Of a stretch of 64,000 bases of DNA, positions 40,139 to 49,645 are shown one piece after another. Position 1 is the stretch's first letter. Each line of letters begins with the position of its first letter. Made by a program: the position numbers and the translations under genes. The stretch spans positions 32,533-96,532 of the forward strand of contig NZ_SJPT01000016.1 of the NCBI RefSeq assembly GCF_007860095.1. Reading direction: 5' to 3'. The notes under the pieces are model-generated. The model saw nothing but the letters and a program-made list of their open reading frames with translations. It was not told the origin of the DNA and ran no database searches. This stretch comes from Novipirellula galeiformis. Lineage in GTDB: Bacteria; Planctomycetota; Planctomycetia; Pirellulales; Pirellulaceae.

Positions 40139-41158
40139 ATGTTTGAGTGCAGGAAAGTTCGCCGAGGTTTCACTTTGGTGGAACTGCTCGTTGTGATCGC
40201 GATTATTGGTGTTCTTGTTGGTCTGCTGCTTCCGGCAGTCCAGTCCGCCCGCGAAGCGGCCCGCCGGATGCAGTGCAGCAATAACTTGAAACAGATCGGG
40301 TTAGCGCTGCACAACTATGCTGACGCCCATAAGAAATTCCCTGCTTCGACTCGGGGCTACGGTGGCTGTGTTGGTAATGCCGTCAACGGCGAAATCAAGA
40401 ACATGAACGGGTTGGTTGCACTGCTTCCGTTCATTGAACAGCAGAGCGTGTATGAGCAGTTCAACCTTGACGAAGCGTTCTCGGTTAACCCGGGAGCTTA
40501 TCAGCGTGCCACCGGCACGCTCGTGGGTAACCCAGTGACGAACGGCAATGCAGCCCTAGCCAGCCTGATAATGCAAGCGTTCAATTGCCCCTCCGACAAT
40601 AATCCCGCGATTGGTCGTCTCAGTGGCGGAGCCTATGGACCTGGAACTGGATTTGTCGGGGCCGCAACGAATTACGATTTCATCGCCGGCGTGGGAAGTG
40701 AATTCAGCACCTGCAACAGTTACGCTTCGACCTCTTCGACAACCAAGCGAATGTTTGGTGGCGATGTCAATACGCGAATGGCGGAAGTCCTCGATGGCCT
40801 TTCCAATACCTTTATGATTGGCGAAACCACGAAGTCTTGGGTCAACGGCGCAGCCTCCGCATGGTCGTATCGAGGTTGGGTGATGAACGGCATCGATCCT
40901 TATTACTCGGCAGCTAACGGAGGGATCAATGTTTGGCATCAGCCTTGGATTCACCCGGACTGGCAGAGCCCTCCTTACGTGCCTGTCCGAGGACGCCCGC
41001 GTAGTTGGTGGTGTGCCGCGGCGAGTCTACACCCGGGCGGATGTCACTTCACCATGGGGGATGGGTCCGTCCAGTTTATCAGTGAATCGATCGACACACC
41101 GACGTTGATGCGACTCACCATGATGGCCGACGGACAAGTCGTGTCGTTTCCGAATTAG
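40139..41158 (+). CDS. DUF1559 pseudopilin-like protein (H-X9-DG type)
   Basis: 339 residues from the ATG at 40139, which is 6 bases after AGGGGG; the ATG at 40121 lies upstream of that ribosome site and is less likely. N-terminal RRGFTLVELLVVIAIIGVLV is a type IV prepilin/type II secretion pseudopilin signal: cleavage before Phe, with Glu at +5. The DUF1559 beta-rich domain follows, ending in the H-X9-DG motif (HPGGCHFTMGDGS). The lipoprotein gene at 41431 follows. These proteins occur in many copies per planctomycete genome; role unknown but probably cell-surface. Confidence 0.92.
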   Translation: MFECRKVRRGFTLVELLVVIAIIGVLVGLLLPAVQSAREAARRMQCSNNLKQIGLALHNYADAHKKFPASTRGYGGCVGNAVNGEIKNMNGLVALLPFIEQQSVYEQFNLDEAFSVNPGAYQRATGTLVGNPVTNGNAALASLIMQAFNCPSDNNPAIGRLSGGAYGPGTGFVGAATNYDFIAGVGSEFSTCNSYASTSSTTKRMFGGDVNTRMAEVLDGLSNTFMIGETTKSWVNGAASAWSYRGWVMNGIDPYYSAANGGINVWHQPWIHPDWQSPPYVPVRGRPRSWWCAAASLHPGGCHFTMGDGSVQFISESIDTPTLMRLTMMADGQVVSFPN

Positions 41159-41279
41159 CATCGCTGCGAAGCCCAATCGCGGGTAAACGTTGGCAATGTC
41201 AATCTTCGCGAACCCCGCATGCCCACCGAGACCGCGACACAGGTCGATGGCTCGGGTCGGCGCCTACACAATCCACAAT

Positions 41280-41314
41280 CCATTCCCTCCGGGTGCTCAG
41301 CCAGGAGGGAATGG
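41280..41314 (+). promoter_or_regulatory. Perfect 11 bp hairpin in the leader of the lipoprotein gene
   Basis: CCATTCCCTCC at 41280-41290 pairs fully with GGAGGGAATGG at 41304-41314 over a 13-base loop. No T tract follows. It could weaken read-through from the pseudopilin gene or stabilise RNA. Confidence 0.5.
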
Positions 41315-41430
41315 AAACATTGCGATTGTATCGAGCGAAGCGTGACAGTTTGAATGACACGTTTCATGAATCAAGGATCAACTTTGAAGTCCTTTGGCTG
41401 TTTAAACATGAAACTAGGCAGGTATGCGTG

Positions 41431-41943
41431 ATGATCAAACTTTGCAAGTCGTGCATCTTTTTGATGCTAGCGGTCGTCGTCGGCTGTGGTGACTCCGGCC
41501 CGCAACTAGTTCCGGTGACGGGAACCTTATCCTTGGATGGCCAGCCGCTCGGTTTCAAGAGTTTAACGCTTTTCCCGATCGAAGGAACTTCAGGGCATGG
41601 CGCCGCGGGATTTACGGACGGTGCAGGCAGTATCAAGCTGCTTGCGGTGGTCCCTGGTGCCGTTCGTGATTTCGAGGGCTGTCCACCGGGACGTTATCGA
41701 GTGGTGATAACGGAGCCGCTGATACCAATCACGGACCAGGATTCCCAAGGCGCCGCAGGAGGCGTGGTCGCTGACGAAAACGAACCGGCGGCCGCGATCT
41801 TCATTCCAGACTCTCGGCCCAAGAAGAACAAAAAAGGAGGCATTCCATCGATTTACACGTCGACCACCTCGTCGCCATTAGTGATTGATGTGGCTGAAGG
41901 CAATGAAGTCATCAGTCTAGAACTCGATTCGAAGGCAACCTGA
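41431..41943 (+). CDS. Small lipoprotein following the pseudopilin
   Basis: 170 residues from the ATG at 41431, preceded by AGGCAGG. Lipobox LAVVVGC near residue 17. The mature part has a carboxypeptidase-regulatory-like beta-sandwich start (VPVTGTLSLDGQPLGFKSLTLFP), where a Gly-containing insert and a C-terminal LDSKAT follow. Such lipoproteins recur downstream of DUF1559 pseudopilins in planctomycetes, including at 55746-56156 here. The pair is probably an operon; the function is unknown. Confidence 0.8.
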   Translation: MIKLCKSCIFLMLAVVVGCGDSGPQLVPVTGTLSLDGQPLGFKSLTLFPIEGTSGHGAAGFTDGAGSIKLLAVVPGAVRDFEGCPPGRYRVVITEPLIPITDQDSQGAAGGVVADENEPAAAIFIPDSRPKKNKKGGIPSIYTSTTSSPLVIDVAEGNEVISLELDSKAT

Positions 41944-42042
41944 CTTCATCGTGCATCGCCAGCCTGCGGCTCTCGATATCAACTCCGCACGTCGTACATT
42001 GCGGTTAATGCAGCGGCAAAAGCTTGAAACGTCGGTAAATTT

Positions 42043-45000
42043 TCATTCGTAAGCTCCAATATTTTGGAAACGTAGCACCGGCACCACGTCACGCATCTCA
42101 ACCGGATCAAGTGCTTGACGGTGCATCGTGACGTAGAGCGCAGTCACGCGCAACGGATATTTTGGTTGGGTGCCGTGCCCGCTGGACTTCCACTGGCGCC
42201 CCGGCGAACTGTACATCGCCGAGCGATCCTCGTCGATAAAGAATTGCAGGAAACGCCATCCATCGAAGTTAACGGCTAGATCAGCAGGCCAGTCATTGTA
42301 ACCGCCATCGCAGTGCCATCGTTGATCGTCCGCATCCGAAACCTCGAAGAAGACCTTGCCCCAGTTGGAGTTGCCCTTCACCCAAACACCGATGGAATGC
42401 GGCTCGCCGATCAGAGGCGCGGGCTCGCGGAGACGCATGACGGTGTACTCGGACACGAGCGGGGATAACGAAGTGTTTGGCTTCAGCTCCAGCTCAATAC
42501 AAGGTCCACGCTCCGAATCATTGACTCCGCGCATTTCAAAGTTGCCGGGTTTACGGAAGTTGTTGACCAAGCGATCGTCGGAGATCAGTTCCCACGCGTT
42601 GACGTCAGCCATCGTCTCGGCTGGCTTGAAGGTAGCAGGAGGATCCTCGGCACTGAAATCACGCGAGGCAATGGAGATTGACTGTACCGGTTTTCCGACA
42701 ATGACGTAGGTGGCGGCGGGGCCTGTCTCGATCGTGAGCGTGTGGTCGGCTCCCGTGGCGACGCGGCGTGAACGTCCGTACAAATCGACGACCTCGGCCT
42801 CGGTGGCTTCGTCAAAGGCAAACTCGAGCCCGGCACTGCCGCGGGGTGCCCAGGTGCCATAGACCAGATCGGGTTGCTGCCGATCACGCTTAAACTCAAC
42901 GGCGTAAACGCTCAGCGATCCGGTCGGGATGATCCGCGTGCGGGTGGCCTTGTCCAAAACACGTGTGGCGGTGGCAATGGCCACGTAGGAGGGTTTGGGA
43001 TAGAGCAACGGTGCTCGGCGGACGATACCGGCGCCTCCCCAGAGGCTGTTGTAGTAGCTGCCGCCTGCATCCTCCAACGTTCCCGGTCCAATATGTTTGA
43101 AGCCATAGGCGTGCGAGATCAGGATGTCGCGGACATAATGTTCGGCTTGCCGCCGGGCACCAATCAGCCGGTCGGCTCGATACGTAAACTCAGGGCAACC
43201 CGTGATTGGAATTTCTTGCCCCCGCTGGCGAACAACTTCCCGCGCCAGCCAAGCGGATTGCAAGTTGTGTTCCGATATCGCCTCCGGCATAAACGACTGT
43301 CCGGGGCTCTCGATACCGACGAAATCCGCATATTGAGGATCGAAACCAAAGCGGAGAAGGTCGGCCATCAGCTTAGCGCTGCCACCCGAGTTGCCCACAA
43401 CGAGCTTCACGTCCGGGAATTGCTCTCGATAAAAAGCGCCCACCCTATTGGCGAGCTTCACTTTTCTCTCAGCGTCCTCACGCTGCTCCGTCGTGAAGTT
43501 CGGCTCATTGCCGATAAGTTCCTCGGGAAGGATATTGGCATGGCTCTCATGAAAGATCAGGGCATTATTACATGAGGGATAACGAGCAAGCAGATCGGTG
43601 GTCTGCGTGTAAACACGCTTCGTTGCGGCCTCGAAGTCATCAAGATCAGCGGTGCGGAACGCCCACCCCAACGACGTGACGGTCATCTTGTAGGCAGCCA
43701 TCTCGGCCTCCGAATAGTTGCGAGACACCGTTCGCCGGAGCCCCGCCTTCAGATGGAGCGGGCCCGCTTGAGCAATGTCACGGGTCGTCAAATGAGAACC
43801 ACCAAACCACCAGACGCTATAGGGTGAGTCGAGACCGGCCTCACGCGTGTCATGAGGAAGCAACGCAAAGGCTGCTGCGTGCGAGAAAAAGGGGTGCTGC
43901 TGCTCATCCTTTAACGTCATCTCGATGTCGTAATGCCCAACCTCGTTCTGCTGCAGAGAAATAGTATGCTTCGCCGTCTCTCCCGCTTTCAGGCTAAACG
44001 GATAGTCACCTCGCTGCACCTGCGTGCCATCGATATCGGTCACCGTCCACTGCAACTGATACGTACCTGTTCGATATGCCATGACGGAAACATCCATTTC
44101 AGGAGTTTCATCATTGTGAAAAATGTTACCAACCTCACGCGGGGTTAGCCGCAGTTCGGCAGGCGCCTTTTCGAGAGTCACCCCAAAAATGTTCGCAGCA
44201 CTAGGAGCGCCGGTCGGCTTGTGTTGCTCATCCCACTGAGGGCCGACCGCACCGCAACGTCCAAGTATTTCGAAGTCGAGATAGGGCCCAATTTTCAATT
44301 CCGTCGCCGAATCCTGTCCCTCTTGTGAGAGCAGGTCAAGAATCTCGCCTAAAGGGATGTCCACGGCGGCCAAGTACAATGGCACCTCAGGGGATCCATC
44401 CTTCTCGTTCAACATCACCGTCCCCACCTGCCGGATACCGTCGTCAGGCCGCTGCCCGTTGCGGGGCAAATTCAGATCCATATCCGCAATCGCCTCTCCG
44501 CGTCCCACGCGACTTTTTCCCGCAAAACGAGTCAGACGCACCGTCAGCATGGGATCTTTCTTAGGATCAGGATCAACGGCAAACAACACCCACGCACGGT
44601 GATAGAACCGTTGGGGAACACTCACGATCTGCGATTCAGGCATCCCGTCAAAACTCGTGCGAGAATAGTAATCATCGCACTCAAGCGCCCAGCTTCCACG
44701 CATTTGTTTGGCTTCCGCGATGTCGCCACTGTGGGCACCATCGGAGACGATCATCGGGATGCCGGCAACGAGTTGCCCGCCAGGCCGTAACGAGCCCGTC
44801 GCATTTTGCATGGCATCGGAGTTCGCGACACGTCCATACTCTAACGGTAAAAAACGATCGTTCTCCAGCGTGGAAAAGAACTCCCGGTCTTTCACGAGGG
44901 CGTCATCGCCACCGGCGAAGCTCACCCGTTTGAGCCCGCCAGAACATGCGATGCTGCCCGCGTATTTTCCATCCAACCAGACCGCAAGACCATCACTTAC

Positions 45001-45423
45001 AGGCCGGATTTCGATGTGTACCTCACGCTCGGATGCAACCGCCACTTTCTCCCAAGCCTTGAGCCGACTAGCGATCTGCTCGTCGGTGTAGCGAATGATC
45101 CGCGGATGGACGTGATACAGCAAGTTGACCGCGCCCCGAAACCTCAAGACGCTGTTCTCAATGCTGTACTCGCTTCCATATTCTTTATTGGGATTGGAGC
45201 CTCGCTGACTGACCGTCTCGATCTGGATCGTATGGCTTGATTCATCTCCAGCCAGTATCGTAATCGCCAGCGGCGTCTTCGCCCCGACCTGGAATGTGGC
45301 ACCATAGGACAACGGCACATCGCGTTTGCGGTTGACGGGAAAATCATCCTGAACCGCCAACGAGGCCGCGGAAACGCCGCCCCCCAGAGCCCCAATCAAC
45401 ACCAAGGCAATCATCAGTCGCAT
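42043..45423 (-). CDS. Large secreted glycosidase-like protein
   Basis: 1126 residues with a signal peptide (about 1-20, ending VSAAS). N-terminal ~550 residues are strand-rich, with one region reading like a carbohydrate-binding or lectin-like sandwich (VWLDGKYAGSIAC). Residues ~560-830 look like a (beta/alpha)8 barrel: LGWAFRTADLDDF, NNALIFHESH (possible acid/base Glu), KLVVGNSGG, ADFVGIESPGQ (possible nucleophile Glu), and ITGCPEFTYR. The C-terminal part is again beta-rich (~920-1126). I infer a clan-A-type glycosidase but the family is not clear. It faces the upstream lipoprotein gene end to end. Confidence 0.7.
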   Translation of the reverse strand: MRLMIALVLIGALGGGVSAASLAVQDDFPVNRKRDVPLSYGATFQVGAKTPLAITILAGDESSHTIQIETVSQRGSNPNKEYGSEYSIENSVLRFRGAVNLLYHVHPRIIRYTDEQIASRLKAWEKVAVASEREVHIEIRPVSDGLAVWLDGKYAGSIACSGGLKRVSFAGGDDALVKDREFFSTLENDRFLPLEYGRVANSDAMQNATGSLRPGGQLVAGIPMIVSDGAHSGDIAEAKQMRGSWALECDDYYSRTSFDGMPESQIVSVPQRFYHRAWVLFAVDPDPKKDPMLTVRLTRFAGKSRVGRGEAIADMDLNLPRNGQRPDDGIRQVGTVMLNEKDGSPEVPLYLAAVDIPLGEILDLLSQEGQDSATELKIGPYLDFEILGRCGAVGPQWDEQHKPTGAPSAANIFGVTLEKAPAELRLTPREVGNIFHNDETPEMDVSVMAYRTGTYQLQWTVTDIDGTQVQRGDYPFSLKAGETAKHTISLQQNEVGHYDIEMTLKDEQQHPFFSHAAAFALLPHDTREAGLDSPYSVWWFGGSHLTTRDIAQAGPLHLKAGLRRTVSRNYSEAEMAAYKMTVTSLGWAFRTADLDDFEAATKRVYTQTTDLLARYPSCNNALIFHESHANILPEELIGNEPNFTTEQREDAERKVKLANRVGAFYREQFPDVKLVVGNSGGSAKLMADLLRFGFDPQYADFVGIESPGQSFMPEAISEHNLQSAWLAREVVRQRGQEIPITGCPEFTYRADRLIGARRQAEHYVRDILISHAYGFKHIGPGTLEDAGGSYYNSLWGGAGIVRRAPLLYPKPSYVAIATATRVLDKATRTRIIPTGSLSVYAVEFKRDRQQPDLVYGTWAPRGSAGLEFAFDEATEAEVVDLYGRSRRVATGADHTLTIETGPAATYVIVGKPVQSISIASRDFSAEDPPATFKPAETMADVNAWELISDDRLVNNFRKPGNFEMRGVNDSERGPCIELELKPNTSLSPLVSEYTVMRLREPAPLIGEPHSIGVWVKGNSNWGKVFFEVSDADDQRWHCDGGYNDWPADLAVNFDGWRFLQFFIDEDRSAMYSSPGRQWKSSGHGTQPKYPLRVTALYVTMHRQALDPVEMRDVVPVLRFQNIGAYE

Positions 45424-46205
45424 CTTATTTCCTGATTCTATATCGCGAGCATCTATCCAATTTCATCCGCCCATCCAAACACGTTGAAACGGATATCATG
45501 TCTCCCAGAATACCAATGGACAGATTGTATTGGTAACCGTTCACCGATTCTTGTGCTAGAAATGACACAAACCACCGCTGCATAAGCTTTTTGCCAAAAT
45601 GATCGTTGCGCAGGCGTCCCGCTCGTAGATGAATCAAAGCGTCAGGAGCCGTAAAGGCAGATTAGGCAGTTAGTCAGGACTTGGACAAAACAAAGGTGCA
45701 CAGACAATCGAGCGAACCGATCACGAAGACGAAGAACGGGCGCATTTTTTCAAGACCGCTTCCATGCGACTCGGATTGTCGACGAGGCGTCGACGGATAC
45801 GAGCAAACGACCATGCCGTTGGCCCTACAATTCATGGGGGTAAGCAGGGAGGCAGGCATGATTGGGTGAAATCCCCTTAGCCGCTTGGGCGTTACCCCCG
45901 GTTCGGTTGAATTGCTTGAACCGTGGCTAACGCCAAAACGGCTAATCTACTGAAAGACTCCTGCCTACCTGCTTAGCTTGGCCCCAGACCTTTGGGCTGG
46001 GGACTACGCTTAAGGTTCCTGGAACCTTTGTTTCGTCGGCAAACAAACCGCAGTGCTGGCCGACGACGCCAATGCAAACGTTGTACGTTTCGCCATTGTC
46101 GCTGAGTCCAGCCTTACCGAACACGCTACTCCGCTACCAGCGCCCGTTTAGATCATCAATTCCGAAGCGACACTTCCACATCTCAACAACGACCGAGGCA
46201 AACCC
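45424..46205. other. Intergenic region with a REP element and short palindromes
   Basis: 780 bases. It contains the 135 bp REP element at 45841-45975 and, directly after it, a hairpin CCCCAG...CTGGGG near 45982-46002 and the palindrome AAGGTTCC-T-GGAACCTT at 46012-46028. A minus-strand frame at 45942-46124 is not credible. No gene. Confidence 0.6.
45841..45975. repeat. REP element, complete short copy
   Basis: Bounded by TAAGCAGG and CCTGCTTA. Inside, TTAGCCGCTTGGGCGTTA on the left can pair with GGCTAACGCCAAAACGGCTA on the right around a short loop with CGGTT...AACCG. It shares ends and core with the elements at 53701, 56669 and 60398. Confidence 0.85.
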
Positions 46206-46613
46206 GTGACCGATGAACCAACAAACGAACCGCACATGGCGATTAAGGTCGTGATGATGCCGAGAGACACCAACCCACACGGAACGATTTTCGGTGGCGT
46301 GATTCTCAGCTACATCGATCAAGCCGGAGCTGTGGGTGCGTACTACGAAATCAGAAAGGCTGGTTACGAAAGAAAGCCTATTGTCACGGTAGGCATGAAA
46401 AGTGTCGAGTTTCACCGACCTGTTTTTGTCGGCGACGTGCTGAGCTTTTGGACTACGGTGGTTCACGTGGGAAAAACATCAATCACGATGCACGTTGACG
46501 TTGAATCGGAGCGAAATGGGCAAGTTGAGAAACTCACCGAAGCGGAGGTCACTTACGTTGCGATTGAATCAACGGGCGAGGAACGCCGCCCCGTGCAAAT
46601 CAAGGACAATTAG
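46206..46613 (+). CDS. Acyl-CoA thioesterase of the YciA/hot-dog family
   Basis: 135 residues from a GTG at 46206 with GAGG before it. The hot-dog fold is shown by NPHGTIFGGVILSYIDQAGAV (long central helix with the catalytic Asp in SYID), TVGMKSVEFHRPVFVGDVLSFW and TSITMHVDVESE. Family members hydrolyse acyl-CoA thioesters in the cytosol; chain length preference cannot be told. The C-terminus is short and polar. It is the only plus-strand gene between 45.4 and 53 kb apart from the IS110 scrap. Confidence 0.9.
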   Translation: MTDEPTNEPHMAIKVVMMPRDTNPHGTIFGGVILSYIDQAGAVGAYYEIRKAGYERKPIVTVGMKSVEFHRPVFVGDVLSFWTTVVHVGKTSITMHVDVESERNGQVEKLTEAEVTYVAIESTGEERRPVQIKDN

Positions 46614-47870
46614 CATACTTCCAATCAAGCACAAGCTCATGCACGGCGAGGTGGAACTTTCCTTTACTTGCGGTCGATGATGGCTCTTGGACTCTGGAAC
46701 CTTTGTTATGTCCGTCTGAACATGCGCTGTTCGCCGCAAGCAGAAATGAACGAACAGGAGGGAACGGAGAGAACAGAGAAAAGACTGACCAGCGTCTCCG
46801 TTTACTCTGAGACCTCCTGTTCAATCCGAACGCGTTGATCGTCTTGGACGACAAAAAGATGTCAACGGGGACAGAGTATCTTGATGCCAATCTGTTTTTA
46901 CCGCATCAATGCGGGTCGCCGGACAGGCAGGTTAGAAAATAGAAGGTTAGAAGATGTCGGGAACGGATATCGGCCAACAAATAGGCGAGCGTTCGGAAGA
47001 ACTAGCGGCGTTTTGATCAAACAGGACAGACGAGAACGGCCCTGTGTCTCTGTTTACTCTGCGACCTCCTGTTCAATCCGACCGCGCCGATCGTCTTGGT
47101 CGACAAAAAGATGTCTGGCAAAAAAATGAAGATTAGATCTGGGGAAATCACGACGCCGAACTCTTTCCCCACGTCACGCATCTTTTTGCCCCAAATGTTT
47201 TTGTCGGCAATGTAGTGGAGTAAAAGTCTCAACGGCGCAAGATTTGTCCGCGCACGTTCAAGCATGCGATGTTCGCCGCAAGCAGAAATGAACGAACAGG
47301 AGGGAACGGAGAGAACAGAGAAAAGACTGACCAGCGTCTCCGTTTACTCTGCGACCTCCTGTTTAATCCGACCGCGCCGATCGACTTGGTCGACAAAAAG
47401 ATCTCTGGCAAAAAAATGAAGATTAGATCCGGGGAAATCACGACGCCGAACTCTTTCCCCACGTTACACGTCTTTTTGCCCCACATGTTTTTGCCGGCAA
47501 TGTAGTGGAGAAAAAGTCTCAACGGCGCAAGTTTTGTCCGCGCACGCTCCAGCATGGACTGCTCGCCGCAAGAAGAAATAATCCGACAGGAGGGAACGGA
47601 GAGAACAGAGCAGAACTGACCATTGCCTCCGTGTCCTCTGTGCCCTCCTGTTTAATCCGACCGCGCCGATCGACTTGGTCGACAAAAAGATCTCTGGCAA
47701 AAAAATGAAGAATAGCTCCAGGCAATCACGACGCCGAGCTTTTCCCCACGTCACGCATTTTTTTGCCGGCAATCTAGTTGAGAAAAAGTCTCGACAGCGC
47801 GTCGCCCGATTCACAACGACCGCGCAGATTAGTCGCCGTGATTCGACCGCGTAATTTCTTCCATACCAGA
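46614..47870. other. Repeat-rich intergenic region
   Basis: Most of this is the repeat array at 46735-47800. No gene is supported. Confidence 0.7.
46735..47800 (+). repeat. Second tandem repeat array, related to that at 36 kb
   Basis: The first part (46867-47000) matches the 36 kb units. Three further units of ~290 bases carry GGAGGGAACGGAGAGAACAG, CTCCTGTT(C/T)AATCCGACCGC, GACAAAAAGAT-TCTGGCAAAAAAATGAAG at about 47101, 47392 and 47687. Within the units that segment can fold back on CATCTTTTTGCCCC-ATGTTTTTG further on, so each unit has an imperfect inverted repeat and looks like a small non-autonomous mobile element. Confidence 0.85.
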
Positions 47871-47950
47871 ACGGTTATGTTTACCGGGTCGCGGCAATCA
47901 GAATTGATTTCAAAAGCCCCGCGACTCCCCGTGCAACATTCTGTTGTGCG
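47871..47950 (-). repeat. attC-like imperfect palindrome after the DJ-1/PfpI gene
   Basis: ACGGTTATGTTTACCGGG-TCGCGG on the left and CCGCGACTCCCCGTGCAACATTCTG on the right pair imperfectly, with extra bases on one side only (a GC pair of insertions and AG), as expected for extrahelical bases of integron attC sites. The loop holds TTTTGAAAT on the minus strand, shared with other sites here. The gene's stop codon is at its edge. Confidence 0.55.
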
Positions 47951-47951
47951 G

Positions 47952-48743
47952 CTATTTGGGGCGAGTTTGTGATTTTCCCCAGTCCGTCAACCGTTCAAGA
48001 TATAGATACGATTCAACGAATTCACGATGTTCTTTATCGCTCATTTTTTCAAGCAGCTCAAGCGCGGAGATGTAGCTGGCAAGGTTGCCATTAGATGAAA
48101 GAAATTTCCCATCCTCCACGAAACTGATTGTCTGGTCATCTTGAACCTCTAACGCGGGGTACTTCTCTTTGAGTTCCTTGCCGCCACCGATATACGTCAC
48201 AATCTTGTGACCGTCTGCAATTCCTGATTCGCCAATCAATTGAGAACCCGCACAATTGCTCATCGTGAATTCAGAATTGACGTTTTGTTTTTTGATAAAA
48301 CGGACGATCTCGCCATTGCGGACAGTTTCAGTCATGTCATAGGCGCTCGGCACAACCAATACCGTAAGTTTTGGGCAATCAGCAAACGTGAAGTCGGGAA
48401 GCACCCGTAAACCGCTTTCGGTAGCAACCGGCTGCAATGTCTCCGCAACGGTAACGACATTGAACAATCTGGTACCGTTTTCCCGCGGCTTAGAAAAGAC
48501 ATCGATTGGTGCGGTGACCTCAGTCATTAAGACGTCATCAAACAGAATGACTCCAATTGTCGGTAGATTTTCATCAAACGTCTTTCGGCGCGTATCCAAG
48601 TTAATTACGCAAGTTTCGCCTGGCACGGATGTGGACGCGTCTTGTGCCGGTGGAGCTGCGTTTGCGGCCGGTTGCACCTCGTGCGATTCGCAGCCCGAAG
48701 CGACAATGATTAGCGGAATCAAAAGGATGGCGATTGTTTTCAT
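47952..48743 (-). CDS. DJ-1/PfpI family lipoprotein
   Basis: 263 residues from the ATG at 48743, chosen for the signal peptide MKTIAILLIPLIIVASGCES with lipobox (Cys ~18). The domain starts NLPTIGVILFDDVLMTEV and has PIDVFSKP, and the nucleophile elbow SNCAGSQLIGESG, with the cysteine in the position of the DJ-1/AraC-N family; helix IADGHKIVTYIGG follows. Family members are glyoxalases, amidotransferase-like or chaperone proteins. A secreted, membrane-anchored form is unusual. The stop lies at the edge of an attC-like palindrome, so this looks like an integron cassette. Confidence 0.82.
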   Translation of the reverse strand: MKTIAILLIPLIIVASGCESHEVQPAANAAPPAQDASTSVPGETCVINLDTRRKTFDENLPTIGVILFDDVLMTEVTAPIDVFSKPRENGTRLFNVVTVAETLQPVATESGLRVLPDFTFADCPKLTVLVVPSAYDMTETVRNGEIVRFIKKQNVNSEFTMSNCAGSQLIGESGIADGHKIVTYIGGGKELKEKYPALEVQDDQTISFVEDGKFLSSNGNLASYISALELLEKMSDKEHREFVESYLYLERLTDWGKSQTRPK

Positions 48744-48776
48744 GGTTGATCCAGTATGCGTTTCTTTGCCGCAGAA

Positions 48777-48860
48777 CGTTTGCTGGTCACCGAGTCGGAA
48801 CGGTGGACGTCGTGAAGGACGCGCAAAGTCGCAGATCGTGCTCCGTTGCACGACATGGAG
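48777..48860 (-). repeat. Weak attC-like palindrome after the zinc-ribbon gene
   Basis: GTTTGCTGGTCACCGAG on the left and CTCCGTTGCACGACATGG on the right pair imperfectly with one-sided extra bases. Weaker than the sites at 50912, 51375 and 63316. Confidence 0.35.
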
Positions 48861-48908
48861 ATCCGTCATCGGGTAAGAGCGTTTGCGAACAGGCGACCCA
48901 ACGGTCGG

Positions 48909-49232
48909 TTAACCATTGGAATCAGGGTTCGTCGAGGCGTGGCGGCGTGACAGAATATAAACGATCAAACCGAAAACAGCGAGTACGACAATCACGCCGA
49001 GATCAGGCGGAACGCCAAGGAAACGAAACATTGTGTATGGAATCAGAAGTTCGGCGACAATCAGGAATGTGATGTACGCAACACCGTCAATGACAATGCG
49101 GATTGGATTGTCGGCGCCCAGCTCGAAGTCGCCTGGGCCGGTCTCTGAACCAGGCCGAGGTGTATGGCAATTAGTACAGACGTTGTAACCGAGTTCGGTT
49201 TCGGCGCTACAAGACGGACAAACCCATGGCAT
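48909..49232 (-). CDS. Zinc-ribbon membrane protein
   Basis: 107 residues from the ATG at 49232; a TTG at 49247 would add five. The N-terminus has PWVCPSCSAETELGYNVCTNC, a four-cysteine zinc ribbon. Two hydrophobic helices follow (VAYITFLIVAELLIPYTMF and LGVIVVLAVFGLIVYILS), then a polar tail. Small zinc-ribbon membrane proteins like this are common in accessory regions and have no assigned function. It is on the minus strand with its neighbours and probably one of the cassette genes. Confidence 0.7.
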   Translation of the reverse strand: MPWVCPSCSAETELGYNVCTNCHTPRPGSETGPGDFELGADNPIRIVIDGVAYITFLIVAELLIPYTMFRFLGVPPDLGVIVVLAVFGLIVYILSRRHASTNPDSNG

Positions 49233-49247
49233 CGTGTTAGCCGTCAA

Positions 49248-49645
49248 GTTGGAGGTAGTTCAGTCGGATCAAGAATCCATCAAGTCCGTGGCTTGAGGCG
49301 AGTCGGCTGGATTGCCCTGCTGACCAGACCGTGATCGTGTTCTTGCGAACCGTCACCATTCAGTTTGTTCTTCAAAACCACTGACACCTCAAACCACCGA
49401 TACGCCCATGATGATCCTTTCGATGGATCTGGGCAAGTTCAACACCGTCTGCTGCCTCTACGATACCCGAAATCGCAAGTACCGATTCGAAACCATCGCC
49501 ACCAAACGATCGTACGTCAATCACCTCCTGGACTCCCTCCAAGCCGACATGCTCGTCATGGAAGTCTGCAGCCCGAGCGGTAGATGATCCATCGCCAAAA
49601 TGCGTTTTCGAGTACTATCAGTGCATTCGATGGTTCCCCGCTACG
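49248..49645. other. Intergenic stretch holding an IS110 relic
   Basis: About 400 bases. The IS110 fragment at 49408-49587 is the only gene-like sequence. No clear attC-like site for the gene ending at 49646. Confidence 0.5.
49408..49587 (+). pseudogene. Truncated IS110-family transposase (N-terminus only)
   Basis: 59 codons from ATG 49408 to TGA 49587. The start MMILSMDLGKFNTVCCLYD is the first strand of the DEDD/RuvC-like catalytic domain with its Asp, and LVMEVCSPSGR is the second acidic segment. IS110 transposases are normally 300-400 residues; the rest is absent here. IS110 elements often target integron attC sites, which fits the neighbourhood. It is too short to appear in a list of ORFs over 60 residues. 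Confidence 0.75.

Noticed and set aside
45942..46124. 60-residue minus-strand frame beside the REP element
   Set aside because: Begins inside and runs out of palindromic sequence; no domain; no ribosome site.
46600..47814. Minus-strand frames of 70-116 residues in the second repeat array
   Set aside because: Again translations of repeat units, with no shared start or ribosome site.
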